Shown here piece after piece: positions 16,454-24,614 of a DNA stretch of 64,000 nucleotides (positions are counted from its first letter, which is position 1; each line of letters begins with the position of its first letter). Under the pieces are notes generated by a model. That model searched no databases. It was not told the DNA's origin and saw nothing but the letters and a program-made list of their open reading frames with translations. The position numbers and the translations under genes are program-made. Origin of the DNA: Amycolatopsis camponoti (GTDB taxonomy: Bacteria > Actinomycetota > Actinomycetes > Mycobacteriales > Pseudonocardiaceae); assembly GCF_902497555.1 (NCBI RefSeq), contig NZ_CABVGP010000002.1, positions 1,252,501-1,316,500 on the forward strand, in the 5' to 3' direction.

Positions 16454-17596
16454 ATGCAGCAGTGGACCGACAAGCAGCAGGAGCTGCGGGACGGCTACAC
16501 CGAGGCCTTCCAGGCCTGGGGCGCCGACCACCTCCGGCGCGACCGCGAAGCCGAGTTCGCCGGCGAGCTGTGGCCGGAGATCGGTGCGACGGGCCTGTTC
16601 GGCCTGCCGTTCGGCACCGAGCACGGCGGCGGCGGGCACGACCTGCCCACCACCATGCACGTGCTGGAAGGCCTCGGCTACCACTGCCGCGACGGCGGGC
16701 TGAACTTCTCGATCTCGACGCAGCTGGTCAGCACCGGCGTGCCGATCCAGCGCTTCGGGAGCCAGGAGGTCAAGGACCGGTTCCTGCCGCGGGTCGTCGA
16801 CGGCTCGGTGATCTGCGCCCACGCGATCACCGAGCCGCACGGCGGGTCCGACGCGGCCGCCATGCAGACCACGGCGGAGCGGCGCGGCGACGACTACGTC
16901 ATCAACGGCCGGAAGTTCTTCATCACCAACGGCCCGGCCGCCGACGTCGTCCTGGTCTACGCCCGGACCTCGCCCGGCACCGGCCCGCTCGGCATCAGCG
17001 TGTTCGCCGTCGAGAAGGGCACGCCCGGCTTCGAGGCGGGGCCGCCGATCGACAAGATGGGCCTCCGCACGTCGCCACTGGGGAACCTGACGTTCACCGA
17101 CTGCGTGGTGCCCGCGGCGAACATGGTCGGCCGGCGGGGCAAGGGCTTCCTGCTGCTCGACTACGTGATGAAGTGGGAGGTGCTCCTGTCCTTCGCGATC
17201 AGCCTGGGCGCGATGGAGTACCGCCTTGGCCAGAGTATCGACTACGCGAAGAGCCGCAAGCAGTTCGGGGCGCCGATCGCGTCCTGCCAGCTGATCGCGG
17301 AAAAGATCGTGCAGATGAAAATGGACCTGGAGACCACCCGCAACTGGTTCTACGACACCGCGAAGCGGTTCGAAGCCGGCGAGGACGTGATGGTCGACGT
17401 GGCCATGGCGAAGGTCCTCGCGAGCGAGGCCAACGTCCGGTCCGCGACCAACGCCGTGCAGATCTTCGGCGGCCGGGGCTACCTCAGCGAGTTCGGGATC
17501 GAGAAGGAGCTGCGCGACGCCACCGGCGGCACGATCTACTCCGGCACGTCGGAGGTCCAGCGGGACAAGGTCGCCAGAATGCTCGGAGTGCGCTGA
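16454..17596 (+). CDS. Acyl-CoA dehydrogenase-family flavoprotein, probably acting on the carrier-bound substrate
   Basis: A 380-residue protein with the complete acyl-CoA dehydrogenase fold: CAHAITEPHGGSDAAAM, YVINGRKFFITNG, YAKSRKQFGAPIAS and FGGRGYLSEFGIEKELRD. The usual catalytic Glu of the EGT motif is Ser (IYSGTSEVQ). Glu242 in MKWEVLLS aligns instead with the catalytic base position of isovaleryl-CoA dehydrogenase. Carrier-protein aminoacyl dehydrogenases, such as the prolyl-carrier enzymes of pyrrole pathways, resemble that type. An AMP ligase, carrier protein and dehydrogenase in one operon is the classic set for desaturating a tethered amino acid. Confidence 0.9.
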   Translation: MQQWTDKQQELRDGYTEAFQAWGADHLRRDREAEFAGELWPEIGATGLFGLPFGTEHGGGGHDLPTTMHVLEGLGYHCRDGGLNFSISTQLVSTGVPIQRFGSQEVKDRFLPRVVDGSVICAHAITEPHGGSDAAAMQTTAERRGDDYVINGRKFFITNGPAADVVLVYARTSPGTGPLGISVFAVEKGTPGFEAGPPIDKMGLRTSPLGNLTFTDCVVPAANMVGRRGKGFLLLDYVMKWEVLLSFAISLGAMEYRLGQSIDYAKSRKQFGAPIASCQLIAEKIVQMKMDLETTRNWFYDTAKRFEAGEDVMVDVAMAKVLASEANVRSATNAVQIFGGRGYLSEFGIEKELRDATGGTIYSGTSEVQRDKVARMLGVR

Positions 17597-17624
17597 CAGG
17601 CGCCGGAACCGGAAGAAGGACGAA

Positions 17625-18332
17625 ATGGCGGCCGAGACGCCTCCGCAAGACCTGCTCGGGGTCACCCCGTTCCTCGACTACGACCACCCGGTGGTCCAGG
17701 AGTTCGTCGGGCAGGCGCTCGACGGCTCCGAGCAGACCCCCACCGACAAGGCGGTCGCGCTCTACTACGCGGTCCGCGACAAGCTGCACTACGAGGTCTA
17801 CGGCGCGGCGCTGAGCCGCGACGGCCTCAAGGCCAGCTCGATCATCAGCCGCGGCCGCGGGTTCTGCGTGCACAAGTCCATCGTGTACGCCGCCGTGTGC
17901 CGCGCCGCGGGCGTGCCGAGCCGGATCGCGCTCACCGACGTCCGCAACCACCTCGCGTCGCCGCGGCTGCGCGAGCTCGTCGGCGGCGACGTGTTCCGCT
18001 TCCACGCGCTGAACTCCGTGTACCTGGAAGGCAAGTGGGTCCGCGCGACGCCCGTGTTCACCAAGCTGCTGTGCCGGCTCTACGGCATCACGCCGCTCGA
18101 GTTCGACGGCACGTCCGACAGCATGTCGCACCCGTACGACAGCAAGGGCCGCCGGTACATGGAGTTCCTCCACGACTACGGCGACTTCGACGACTTCCCG
18201 TACGAGCTCGTGGTCGAGGGCATCCGCTCGGCGCACCCGGCGCTGTTCGCGAGCCGCTACGAGACGGCGGGCGGCTCGCTCGTCGCCGAGGCGGCCGACG
18301 AGACCGGCGAGACGGGGCTCAAGGCCGCGTAA
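17625..18332 (+). CDS. Transglutaminase-like cysteine protein
   Basis: A 235-residue protein of the transglutaminase/papain-like superfamily. Cys81 in RGRGFCVHKSIVYAA and His127 in FRFHALNSVYLEGKW are the expected nucleophile and general base. The third residue, usually Asp after the next Trp (WxxxD), is replaced in GKWVRATPVF. That variant occurs in many uncharacterised bacterial members. It begins 28 bases after the dehydrogenase. In a biosynthetic operon such a protein could act as an acyl or amide transferase, or as a hydrolase releasing the carrier-bound product; neither can be chosen from sequence. Confidence 0.8.
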   Translation: MAAETPPQDLLGVTPFLDYDHPVVQEFVGQALDGSEQTPTDKAVALYYAVRDKLHYEVYGAALSRDGLKASSIISRGRGFCVHKSIVYAAVCRAAGVPSRIALTDVRNHLASPRLRELVGGDVFRFHALNSVYLEGKWVRATPVFTKLLCRLYGITPLEFDGTSDSMSHPYDSKGRRYMEFLHDYGDFDDFPYELVVEGIRSAHPALFASRYETAGGSLVAEAADETGETGLKAA

Positions 18333-18476
18333 CCGGTCGAGCACAGCGGGAGATGCGGTCCGCCGTCGCGCGGGAGGACGGTGGACCGCGGCGAGGGGGG
18401 TTCGTCACCGGTCGGGCCACCTCATGGCCACGGTGGCCTGCCGTCGGCCGGATCGGTGACCGGGAGAGGGGCAGTG

Positions 18477-19772
18477 ATGGTGGATCTGGCGCCCGGTTTC
18501 GTCCGGAGCCGGTGGCAGCGGTCGGTGCTGGGCCGGTTCCCGGGCCTGGGCAAGCTGACTGTGAGCAGCCTGCTCTCGGAGACCGCCGACGAGTTCGCCT
18601 CCGTCGCCCTGATCTGGATCGTGCTGGTGGAGACCGGTTCCCCGGGACTCGCCGGGCTCGCGGTGCTTTTCCGCCGCTTCCCGGAGATCGTCTCGGGACC
18701 CCTGCTCGGCGCGTGGTTCGACCGCTGGTCCCCGGTGCGGCTGACCGCGATCGGCTTCGCCGTCCGCGGGATCGCGATCGGCGGGATCGCGCTGCTGTCG
18801 GTCGTCGGCACGTTCAGCATCCCGGTGGTGCTGGGGCTGTGCCTGGTCATGGGCGTCACGAACCCGCTGGCCAAGGTCGGCACCCGCGTCATCACGCCGC
18901 TGCTCATCCCGCGCCGCGAGCTGCAGGTGGCCAACGGCGTCCTGACCATCGGCGACCAGTTCCCCTACCTCGTCGGCCCGGTCCTCGGCGGCTCGCTGGC
19001 GGGCTTCATCGGGATCTGGTCGCTGTTCATCCCGGCGATCATGTGCCTGGTCGCGACGGCGCTGGTGCTCGGTGTGCGGGTGAACCCGGGCGTCGCGGTT
19101 CCCGCGGCGTCGCCTTCGCCGAAGAAGAACAGCTTCGTCGCCGGGTTCGGTCCGCTGATCACCGTGCCGGTGGTCCGCGCGATGATGATCCTGACGGTCA
19201 TCTACTTCCTGTCGTACGGCCCGCTGCTGACCGCGATCCCGGTGTTCTCCGAGCAGAACCTCGGCGCCGGCGGCGCGGGCTACGGCGCGATGTGGTCGGC
19301 GATGGGCGTGGGCGCGCTGCTCGGCCTGGTGATGGTGCCGCGGCTGGCCCGGTTCCGCCCGGCGGTGGTCAACGCGGTCGGCGCGACGGTGTGGGGGCTC
19401 ATCCTGCTGCCGCTGGTCTTCGTGCACGCGTTGCCGCTGGCCCTGGTCATCATGTTCGTCGGCGGGTTCGTCTGGGCGCCGTACGCGTCCACCGAGATCA
19501 GCGTCATCCAGAACGCGGTCACGGCCGAGCAGTACGGCGCGGTGTTCGGCGCCCGCCGTTCGGTGATCGTCGCGTCGTCCCCGACGGGCGCCGCGCTCGG
19601 TGGTCTGCTGCTGGAGCACTTCAGCGGGTCCCAGGTGGTCGCGCTGTCGGGCGTCGCGTGCGTCCTCGGCGGCGCGTTGTGCCTGTGCCTGCCGTCGGTC
19701 CGCGCCGAGAAGCCGGTGGAGCCCGCGCCCGTGCCGTCGTCGCAAGTCGAGCCCGAACCCGAACCGGTCTGA
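18477..19772 (+). CDS. MFS transporter of the cluster
   Basis: A 431-residue membrane protein with about 12 predicted helices. The first half has FPEIVSGPLLGAWFDRWSPVRLTAIGF (motif-A-like loop), and SLAGFIGIWSLFIPAIMCLV lies mid-protein. It resembles the enterobactin-exporter (EntS)/MFS_3 group often found in natural-product clusters. GGGAGAGGGG precedes the ATG (a GTG three bases earlier is also in frame). A 144-base gap separates it from the transglutaminase-like gene; I saw no terminator there, so it is probably in the same transcript. Likely product exporter. Confidence 0.85.
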   Translation: MVDLAPGFVRSRWQRSVLGRFPGLGKLTVSSLLSETADEFASVALIWIVLVETGSPGLAGLAVLFRRFPEIVSGPLLGAWFDRWSPVRLTAIGFAVRGIAIGGIALLSVVGTFSIPVVLGLCLVMGVTNPLAKVGTRVITPLLIPRRELQVANGVLTIGDQFPYLVGPVLGGSLAGFIGIWSLFIPAIMCLVATALVLGVRVNPGVAVPAASPSPKKNSFVAGFGPLITVPVVRAMMILTVIYFLSYGPLLTAIPVFSEQNLGAGGAGYGAMWSAMGVGALLGLVMVPRLARFRPAVVNAVGATVWGLILLPLVFVHALPLALVIMFVGGFVWAPYASTEISVIQNAVTAEQYGAVFGARRSVIVASSPTGAALGGLLLEHFSGSQVVALSGVACVLGGALCLCLPSVRAEKPVEPAPVPSSQVEPEPEPV

Positions 19773-19794
19773 GTCCCCAGGAGTGACCAGCGAA

Positions 19795-21042
19795 ATGGCG
19801 CCACGCATCCTGCTCATCGGCGGCAACCCCAAGCACTTCCACGCGGCGAAGGCGGCCGGCCTGGAGGTCGTGTACTGCCAGAACCCGGACGAGTTCAAGC
19901 CGGAGTACGGCCCGCTGGTGGTGGGCGCGCTCCTGGCGGACTACACGGACTGGGAGACGTTCCGCCCGCTCGTCGAGGCGGCGCACCGCGCGTGGGGCTT
20001 CACGACGGTGGTGTCGCTGACCGAGCCGGGCCTCGACCCGGCCGGCCGGGTCCGCGACCTGCTCGGCCTCGGCGGGCCGTCGTACGAGGTGAGCCACCGG
20101 TTCACCGACAAGTACGTGATGCGCCGCAGGCTGGCCGAGGTGGCCCACCCGGACGTCCCGGCGATCGGCGCGGAGGTCCTGACGGACAGCGCGAGCCTGA
20201 CGGCGTTCGGCGACCGGTACGGGTACCCGTTCATCGTGAAGCCGGGAGCGGGCACGGCGAGCTTCGGCGTCCACCGCGTGGACGGCCCGGACGAGGCCGA
20301 CGCGGTGTTCTCGGCCATCTCGCGGGAGCGGGACGTGTCCGATCACCCGTTCCTCGGCCAGTACGACCTCGACGAGTACGTGATGGAGGAGTACATCGAC
20401 GGGACGCTGTACAGCGCGGAGGCGTTCTCGTTCGCGGGCACGCACACGGTGCTGGCGATCACCGAAGCGGTCACGCTGCCGGGGACGGTCGTGCACGCGG
20501 GCCACGCGGTTCCGGCCCGCCTCGACGCCGCCGCGGTGGCATCGGTGGAGCGGATGATCCCGGCGTTCCTCGACGCGCTGGGGTATTCGGACGGCCCGAG
20601 CCACACGGAGTTCAAGTTCAGCCCCCGCGGCCCGGTGGTGATCGAGTCCCAGAACCGCATCGGCGGAGCGTTGATCAACGAGATGGTGTTCGCGGTGCAC
20701 GGGGTCGACATGCACGACCTGACGATGAAGTGGCCCCACGGCTCGGTGTCCCCGATCGTGGCCGCCCCATCGGCGTCGGGCGCGGCGGCAAGCTGGCTGG
20801 CGGTGGCGGAGCCGGGCGAGATCCTGGAGATCGCCGGTGTGGACGGGGTTTCGGCAGACCCGGCAACATTGGCGATCGACTTGGGCGGAGCGGCACCGGG
20901 GGACGTGGTCCGTTCGTTGGACGGGTCATGGGACGGCTTGGGTCACGTAGCGGTCCGAGCCCCCGACACGACGGCGGCGATCGAGTTCAGCCAGGCGAAG
21001 GTGGCGGACATCAAGGTCCGCACGAAGCCGGTGGAGTCCTAG
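19795..21042 (+). CDS. ATP-grasp carboxylate-amine ligase (plus-strand copy)
   Basis: A 415-residue ATP-grasp protein. The N-terminal pre-ATP domain starts MAPRILLIGGNPKHFHAAK. Central ATP-binding strands are YPFIVKPGAGTASFGVHRV and MEEYIDGTLYSAEAFSF, and the metal-binding GPSHTEFKFSP...IESQNRIGGALI comes later. This is the L-amino-acid-ligase/carbamoyl-phosphate-synthetase-like group that joins a carboxylate to an amine through an acyl phosphate. The ATG at 19795 lies 11 bases after AGGAG; an in-frame GTG at 19783 is the alternative. It is the last gene of the operon and ends before a hairpin with a short T run. Confidence 0.88.
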   Translation: MAPRILLIGGNPKHFHAAKAAGLEVVYCQNPDEFKPEYGPLVVGALLADYTDWETFRPLVEAAHRAWGFTTVVSLTEPGLDPAGRVRDLLGLGGPSYEVSHRFTDKYVMRRRLAEVAHPDVPAIGAEVLTDSASLTAFGDRYGYPFIVKPGAGTASFGVHRVDGPDEADAVFSAISRERDVSDHPFLGQYDLDEYVMEEYIDGTLYSAEAFSFAGTHTVLAITEAVTLPGTVVHAGHAVPARLDAAAVASVERMIPAFLDALGYSDGPSHTEFKFSPRGPVVIESQNRIGGALINEMVFAVHGVDMHDLTMKWPHGSVSPIVAAPSASGAAASWLAVAEPGEILEIAGVDGVSADPATLAIDLGGAAPGDVVRSLDGSWDGLGHVAVRAPDTTAAIEFSQAKVADIKVRTKPVES

Positions 21043-21060
21043 GGTTTCGTGGCGGGTGAG

Positions 21061-21092
21061 AGCCCCGGTGCCGGTCGGCGCACCGGGGCTTT
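21061..21092 (+). terminator. Terminator of the plus-strand biosynthetic operon
   Basis: Eleven-bp perfect stem (21061-21071 with 21080-21090), eight-base loop, ending in TTT, 18 bases after the ATP-grasp stop. Confidence 0.75.
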
Positions 21093-21171
21093 CGCATGCC
21101 TGCCCCGCCGCCGGCTGGTCTGGTCTGGCCCGGAACTCGCCATCGCGGTCTTCGTGGCGAGTCGGCTTCGG

Positions 21172-21256
21172 CCGGGTTCGGAACCTGTTGCCGCGCGGCT
21201 GCGTGGGTGCGAGGTTGAGACAGCTGGGCCCGGGTTCGGAACCTGTTGCCGCGCGG
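21172..21256. repeat. 27-bp perfect direct repeat between convergent operons
   Basis: The same 27 bases, beginning CCGGGTTCGGAACC and ending CCGCGCGG, occur at 21172-21198 and again at 21230-21256, 58 bases apart. They lie in the 275-base gap between the two converging biosynthetic operons. Function unknown: a recent small duplication or a recombination scar is possible. Confidence 0.9.
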
Positions 21257-21268
21257 GGCGTGCACGCG

Positions 21269-21303
21269 GAACGGGCCCGCCCCTGGCTGGGACGGGCCCG
21301 TTC
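21269..21303. terminator. Hairpin terminating the minus-strand biosynthetic operon
   Basis: Eleven-bp perfect inverted repeat GAACGGGCCCG / CGGGCCCGTTC with a 13-base loop, 15 bases beyond the minus-strand stop at 21318. It may work in both directions. Confidence 0.65.
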
Positions 21304-21317
21304 TCACGCGCGCCGGG

Positions 21318-21827
21318 TCACGGGACTCCGACCACGCCCGTGCAGTAGTCCTCGATGTACGCCCGCTTGGCCGCTTCGCCGCGGTCCGTGCGCAGGAACC
21401 GGGCCCACGCGCGGCGCTCGTGGGCCGTCGTGTCCAGCTCGACCACGTTCTGCGTCGCGCGGAACGCGCCCGGCTTGGCCGGGTAGCGCTTGAACTCGTC
21501 GCCGTCGAGGAAGAAGATCCCCGTCCACAGCTCGTCCTTGCGCCACAGACCCACGATCAGGTAGTAACCGCCGTCGTGGTGGAGCTGCGCGTAGCCGAGT
21601 TCGTTCTCGAACTGGAGCTCGCCCGACTCCGCCTGGTCGCGCAGGTACTGGCGCGCCTGCTCGCTGATCGCCGGCGCGGCGTCCTCGCCGGCTTCGCGGA
21701 CGTCGTACCACTTCAGGTACGCGCCCGGCAGCCGGAGGTCTTCGCCCGGGTAAATGCGCTTGTCGACGTGCACCCATTCCGCCGGGATGTCCGCCAGCTC
21801 GCTGAGTTCCGTGATCGCCTTGGTCAC
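21318..21827 (-). CDS. Unknown 169-residue protein of the TrpB-like/ATP-grasp operon
   Basis: Starts with GTG 21827 (MTKAITELSELADIPAEW), whose GTGA overlaps the stop of the upstream ATP-grasp gene, so it is translationally coupled and real. It is acidic and rich in aromatic residues: YLKWYDVREAGEDAAP, YLIVGLWRKDELWTGIFFLDG and a C-terminal HERRAWARFLRTDRGEAAK. No signal peptide or membrane segment. I recognise no family. As the last gene of a three-gene biosynthetic operon it may be a small modifying enzyme or chaperone of the pathway. Confidence 0.85.
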   Translation of the reverse strand: MTKAITELSELADIPAEWVHVDKRIYPGEDLRLPGAYLKWYDVREAGEDAAPAISEQARQYLRDQAESGELQFENELGYAQLHHDGGYYLIVGLWRKDELWTGIFFLDGDEFKRYPAKPGAFRATQNVVELDTTAHERRAWARFLRTDRGEAAKRAYIEDYCTGVVGVP

Positions 21828-23056
21828 CTGGTCACCACCTCACCTGTGTAGAGCCCGTTCTGTTCGTACTCGCGCAGCTGCTTGTAGTCCGACTCGACCT
21901 GCTCCGGGTCGTCCGCCTCGAGGTAGACGTAGCCCACCGACGTGGCGAGGTCGACCGTCCGCCGCACCGGCCCGCCGGCCGGCGTCGTCAGCACCAGGTC
22001 GACGAACGACGGCAGCGCGCGCACCGCCGCGAACCCGGCCTCGTCCGGCACCACGCCGTCGGTCGGGCTGATCAGCGTGACGTAGCGCAGGAACGACCGC
22101 GGCCGGTACGTGGGCAGCCGCCGTTGCGTGACCTCTTCGGGCCGCGCCACCGCGAGCGCCAGGCATTCGACCTGGTTGGTGCCGATGCACCGCGAGATCA
22201 CCGCCGGCTGGTGCGACCCGCCCATCCGCGCCCCGGACTCGACCAGCACCGGCCCGGCCGGGGTGAGCATCACCTCGGTGTGCCCGGCGCCGTTGCGGAG
22301 CTCGAGCGCGTCCAGGACGTCCAGCGTGTAGCCGGCCAGCTCCGCCACGCGCGGCTCCGAGAGCGGCACCGGCTGTTCGTAGTCGTACATCCAGTGCCCG
22401 CCGTCGAGTGCCCGCTTGTGGTAGCGCCACACCTCGACGACGTGGTGCACGCCGTCCCGGCTCACCGTGTTGACGAAGTACTCGTCGCCGTGCAGGTATT
22501 CCTGCGCCAGCACGGTTTCGTTGCGGGAGCCGTACCGGGTGGTGCCGGCCATGATCGCGTCGTGCCCGGCACGCACCTCGCCGGCCGACCCGCAGATCCG
22601 GACGTTGTCGGTGCCGGCACTGGCCAGCGGCTTCAGCACGACCGGCCAGCTGCCCAGCGCTTCCGACCAGGCGACGACCTCGTCCGCGGACGGCGACGAG
22701 AACGACGCGGCCGTCGCCAGGCCGGCCTCGCGCACCGCGGTGACCATCTCGAACTTGTCGCGCCGGGCCCGCGGCCGGACCATCCCGTTGCCGGGGGTGC
22801 CGAGCGCCGCCGACAGCTCGTCGGCGAGCAGCACCCCGGACTCGGTCCCGGCCACGACGAACCCGACGTCGAGGCGCTGCAACGCATCCGCGGTCGCGGC
22901 GACGTCGCCCTGGTGCCGGACGTCGGCCTCGGTGGACCCGCGCAGGTGCACGTCCGGTGCTTCCGACCGGACGCGCACCGTCTCCAGCCCGTGCGCGGCC
23001 AGCGCCGCGGGCAGGTGCGCCGCGATGCCGTCCGCGTCGACGACGGCCACCCTCAC
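21824..23056 (-). CDS. ATP-grasp carboxylate-amine ligase (minus-strand copy)
   Basis: A 410-residue ATP-grasp enzyme starting at GTG 23056 (MRVAVVDADGIAAHLP). ATP-binding strands are SWPVVLKPLASAGTDNVRI and LAQEYLHGDEYFVNTVS; the metal-binding region is GAGHTEVMLTP...LVESGARMGGSHQP. It overlaps the TrpB-like gene upstream and the unknown gene downstream by GTGA junctions (23053-23056, 21824-21827), so all three are one coupled unit. It is only distantly similar to the plus-strand ATP-grasp, so the cluster has two distinct ligation steps or substrates. L-amino-acid ligase activity is the best guess. Confidence 0.88.
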   Translation of the reverse strand: MRVAVVDADGIAAHLPAALAAHGLETVRVRSEAPDVHLRGSTEADVRHQGDVAATADALQRLDVGFVVAGTESGVLLADELSAALGTPGNGMVRPRARRDKFEMVTAVREAGLATAASFSSPSADEVVAWSEALGSWPVVLKPLASAGTDNVRICGSAGEVRAGHDAIMAGTTRYGSRNETVLAQEYLHGDEYFVNTVSRDGVHHVVEVWRYHKRALDGGHWMYDYEQPVPLSEPRVAELAGYTLDVLDALELRNGAGHTEVMLTPAGPVLVESGARMGGSHQPAVISRCIGTNQVECLALAVARPEEVTQRRLPTYRPRSFLRYVTLISPTDGVVPDEAGFAAVRALPSFVDLVLTTPAGGPVRRTVDLATSVGYVYLEADDPEQVESDYKQLREYEQNGLYTGEVVTR

Positions 23057-24426
23057 GCGCCGGCTCCGTCCAGCCTCGGGATCGACGCGGCCGCGAGGTC
23101 GAGCGCCTCCTCGTTGACGACGTCGTCCTCGAGCGTGCCGGCGAAGTACTTGTCGTAGGCCACGAGGTCGAAGTGCCCGTGCCCGGACAGTCCGAAGAGG
23201 ATGGTCTTGCCGACGCCTTCGGCCTTGCACTTCAGGGCTTCGTCGATCGCGCCGCGGATCGCGTGGGTCGACTCCGGCGCCGGCAGGATCCCTTCGGTGC
23301 GGGCGAACTGCACGCCCGCTTCGAAGCACCCGGTCTGCCCCACGGCGATCGGCTCGATCAGCTTGTCCTCGACCGCACGGCTGACCAGCGGGCCGATGCC
23401 GTGCGCGCGCAGGCCGCCGGCGTGCACGGGCGGCGGCATGAACTCGTGGCCGAGGGTGTGCATCCGGAACAGCGGCCCGAGCCGGCCGGTGTCGGCGTAG
23501 TCGTAGGCGATGCTCCCGCGGGTGAGCGTCGGGCAGGCGGCGGGCTCGACGGCCAGCACCCGCACCGCGGGCCCGCCGCGCAGCTGCGCGCCGATGAACG
23601 GGAAGGTCAGCCCGGCGAGGTTGCTGCCGCCGCCGGAGCAGCCGACGATGATGTCCGGGTAGTCCCCGGCCAGCTCCATCTGCAGCAGGGCTTCCTGCCC
23701 GATGACGGTCTGGTGCAGCAGTACGTGGTTCGCGGCGCTGCCGAGCACGTAGCCCAGCGACGGGTCGGTGGCCGCCGTCTCCAGCGCCTCCGAGGTGGCG
23801 ATGCCGAGGCTGCCGGGGGAGTCGGGGTGCTTGGCCAGGATCGCCCGGCCCACCGCGGTTTCCGGGCTCGGGCTGGGGACGCACTCCGCGCCGTAGGACT
23901 CCATCAGCGCCCGCCGGTACGGCTTCTGCTGGAAGCTGACCTTGACCATGAACACCTTGGCGGTCAGCCCGAAGAGCGCGGCCGACAGAGCCGTCGCGCT
24001 GCCCCACTGCCCGGCGCCGGTCTCGGTGATCAGCCCGGTCTTGCCGGCCTGCTTGTTGTAGTACGCCTGCGGGATCCCGGTGTTCGGCTTGTGGCTCCCG
24101 GACGGCGCGACGCCCTCGTACTTGTAGTAGATCTTGGCCGGGGTGCCGAGGGCCTGCTCGAGCCGCCGCGCGCGGTAGAGCGGGCTGGGCCGCCACTGGC
24201 CGTAGAGCTGACGCACCGGCTCGGGGATCTCGATGTCCCGCTCGGTGCTCAGCTCCTGGTCGATGATGGGCTCCGGCATCGTCGCGCCCATCTCGTCGCG
24301 AGTCAGCGGGGCCCCGGTCGCCGGGTTGAGCGCGGGCGCCAGCGGAGCGCCGGGCAGGTCGGCGGCAATGTTGTACCAGGTGCTCGGAATCTGGGACTCG
24401 TCGAGCTGGAACTTCGTTCTCTCCAT
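23053..24426 (-). CDS. TrpB2-type PLP enzyme (tryptophan synthase beta-like)
   Basis: A 457-residue protein of the TrpB2 subgroup. The N-terminal segment (FQLDESQIPSTWYNIAADLP, SPLYRARRLEQAL) is typical. Lys113 in APSGSHKPNTGIPQ is the PLP lysine, the phosphate loop is GCSGGGSNLAG, and GAGQWGSATALSA follows the usual ETGAGQWG pattern. GAGAGGC precedes the ATG at 24426. TrpB2 proteins can make tryptophan from serine and indole without TrpA, but in clusters they often make unusual beta-substituted amino acids. It starts an operon with an ATP-grasp ligase and an unknown gene, opposite the AMP-ligase operon. No trpA or other trp gene is nearby. Confidence 0.9.
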   Translation of the reverse strand: MERTKFQLDESQIPSTWYNIAADLPGAPLAPALNPATGAPLTRDEMGATMPEPIIDQELSTERDIEIPEPVRQLYGQWRPSPLYRARRLEQALGTPAKIYYKYEGVAPSGSHKPNTGIPQAYYNKQAGKTGLITETGAGQWGSATALSAALFGLTAKVFMVKVSFQQKPYRRALMESYGAECVPSPSPETAVGRAILAKHPDSPGSLGIATSEALETAATDPSLGYVLGSAANHVLLHQTVIGQEALLQMELAGDYPDIIVGCSGGGSNLAGLTFPFIGAQLRGGPAVRVLAVEPAACPTLTRGSIAYDYADTGRLGPLFRMHTLGHEFMPPPVHAGGLRAHGIGPLVSRAVEDKLIEPIAVGQTGCFEAGVQFARTEGILPAPESTHAIRGAIDEALKCKAEGVGKTILFGLSGHGHFDLVAYDKYFAGTLEDDVVNEEALDLAAASIPRLDGAGA

Positions 24427-24614
24427 CGCGGAGCCTCTCGTGTTGTGCGGTACCGGATCCGGCGCACGCCGGCACCGCCGGCACGCCCCGATGCTGCCGT
24501 TCCCGCCCGTCGGCGCACATCTTCCGGAGTGCGCGCTGTGCGCCACCCGCACCAGTGGGGCGCCAATTTCGGGATATAGCCGAGAAAGCGCGAGGGGAAT
24601 TCCGCTGGGAAACG

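Noticed and set aside
14268..17596. Pyrrole-2-carboxyl (prolyl-carrier) pathway assignment
   Set aside because: The ligase, carrier and dehydrogenase set fits, but the adenylation code and the EctC-like neighbour do not support proline as substrate.
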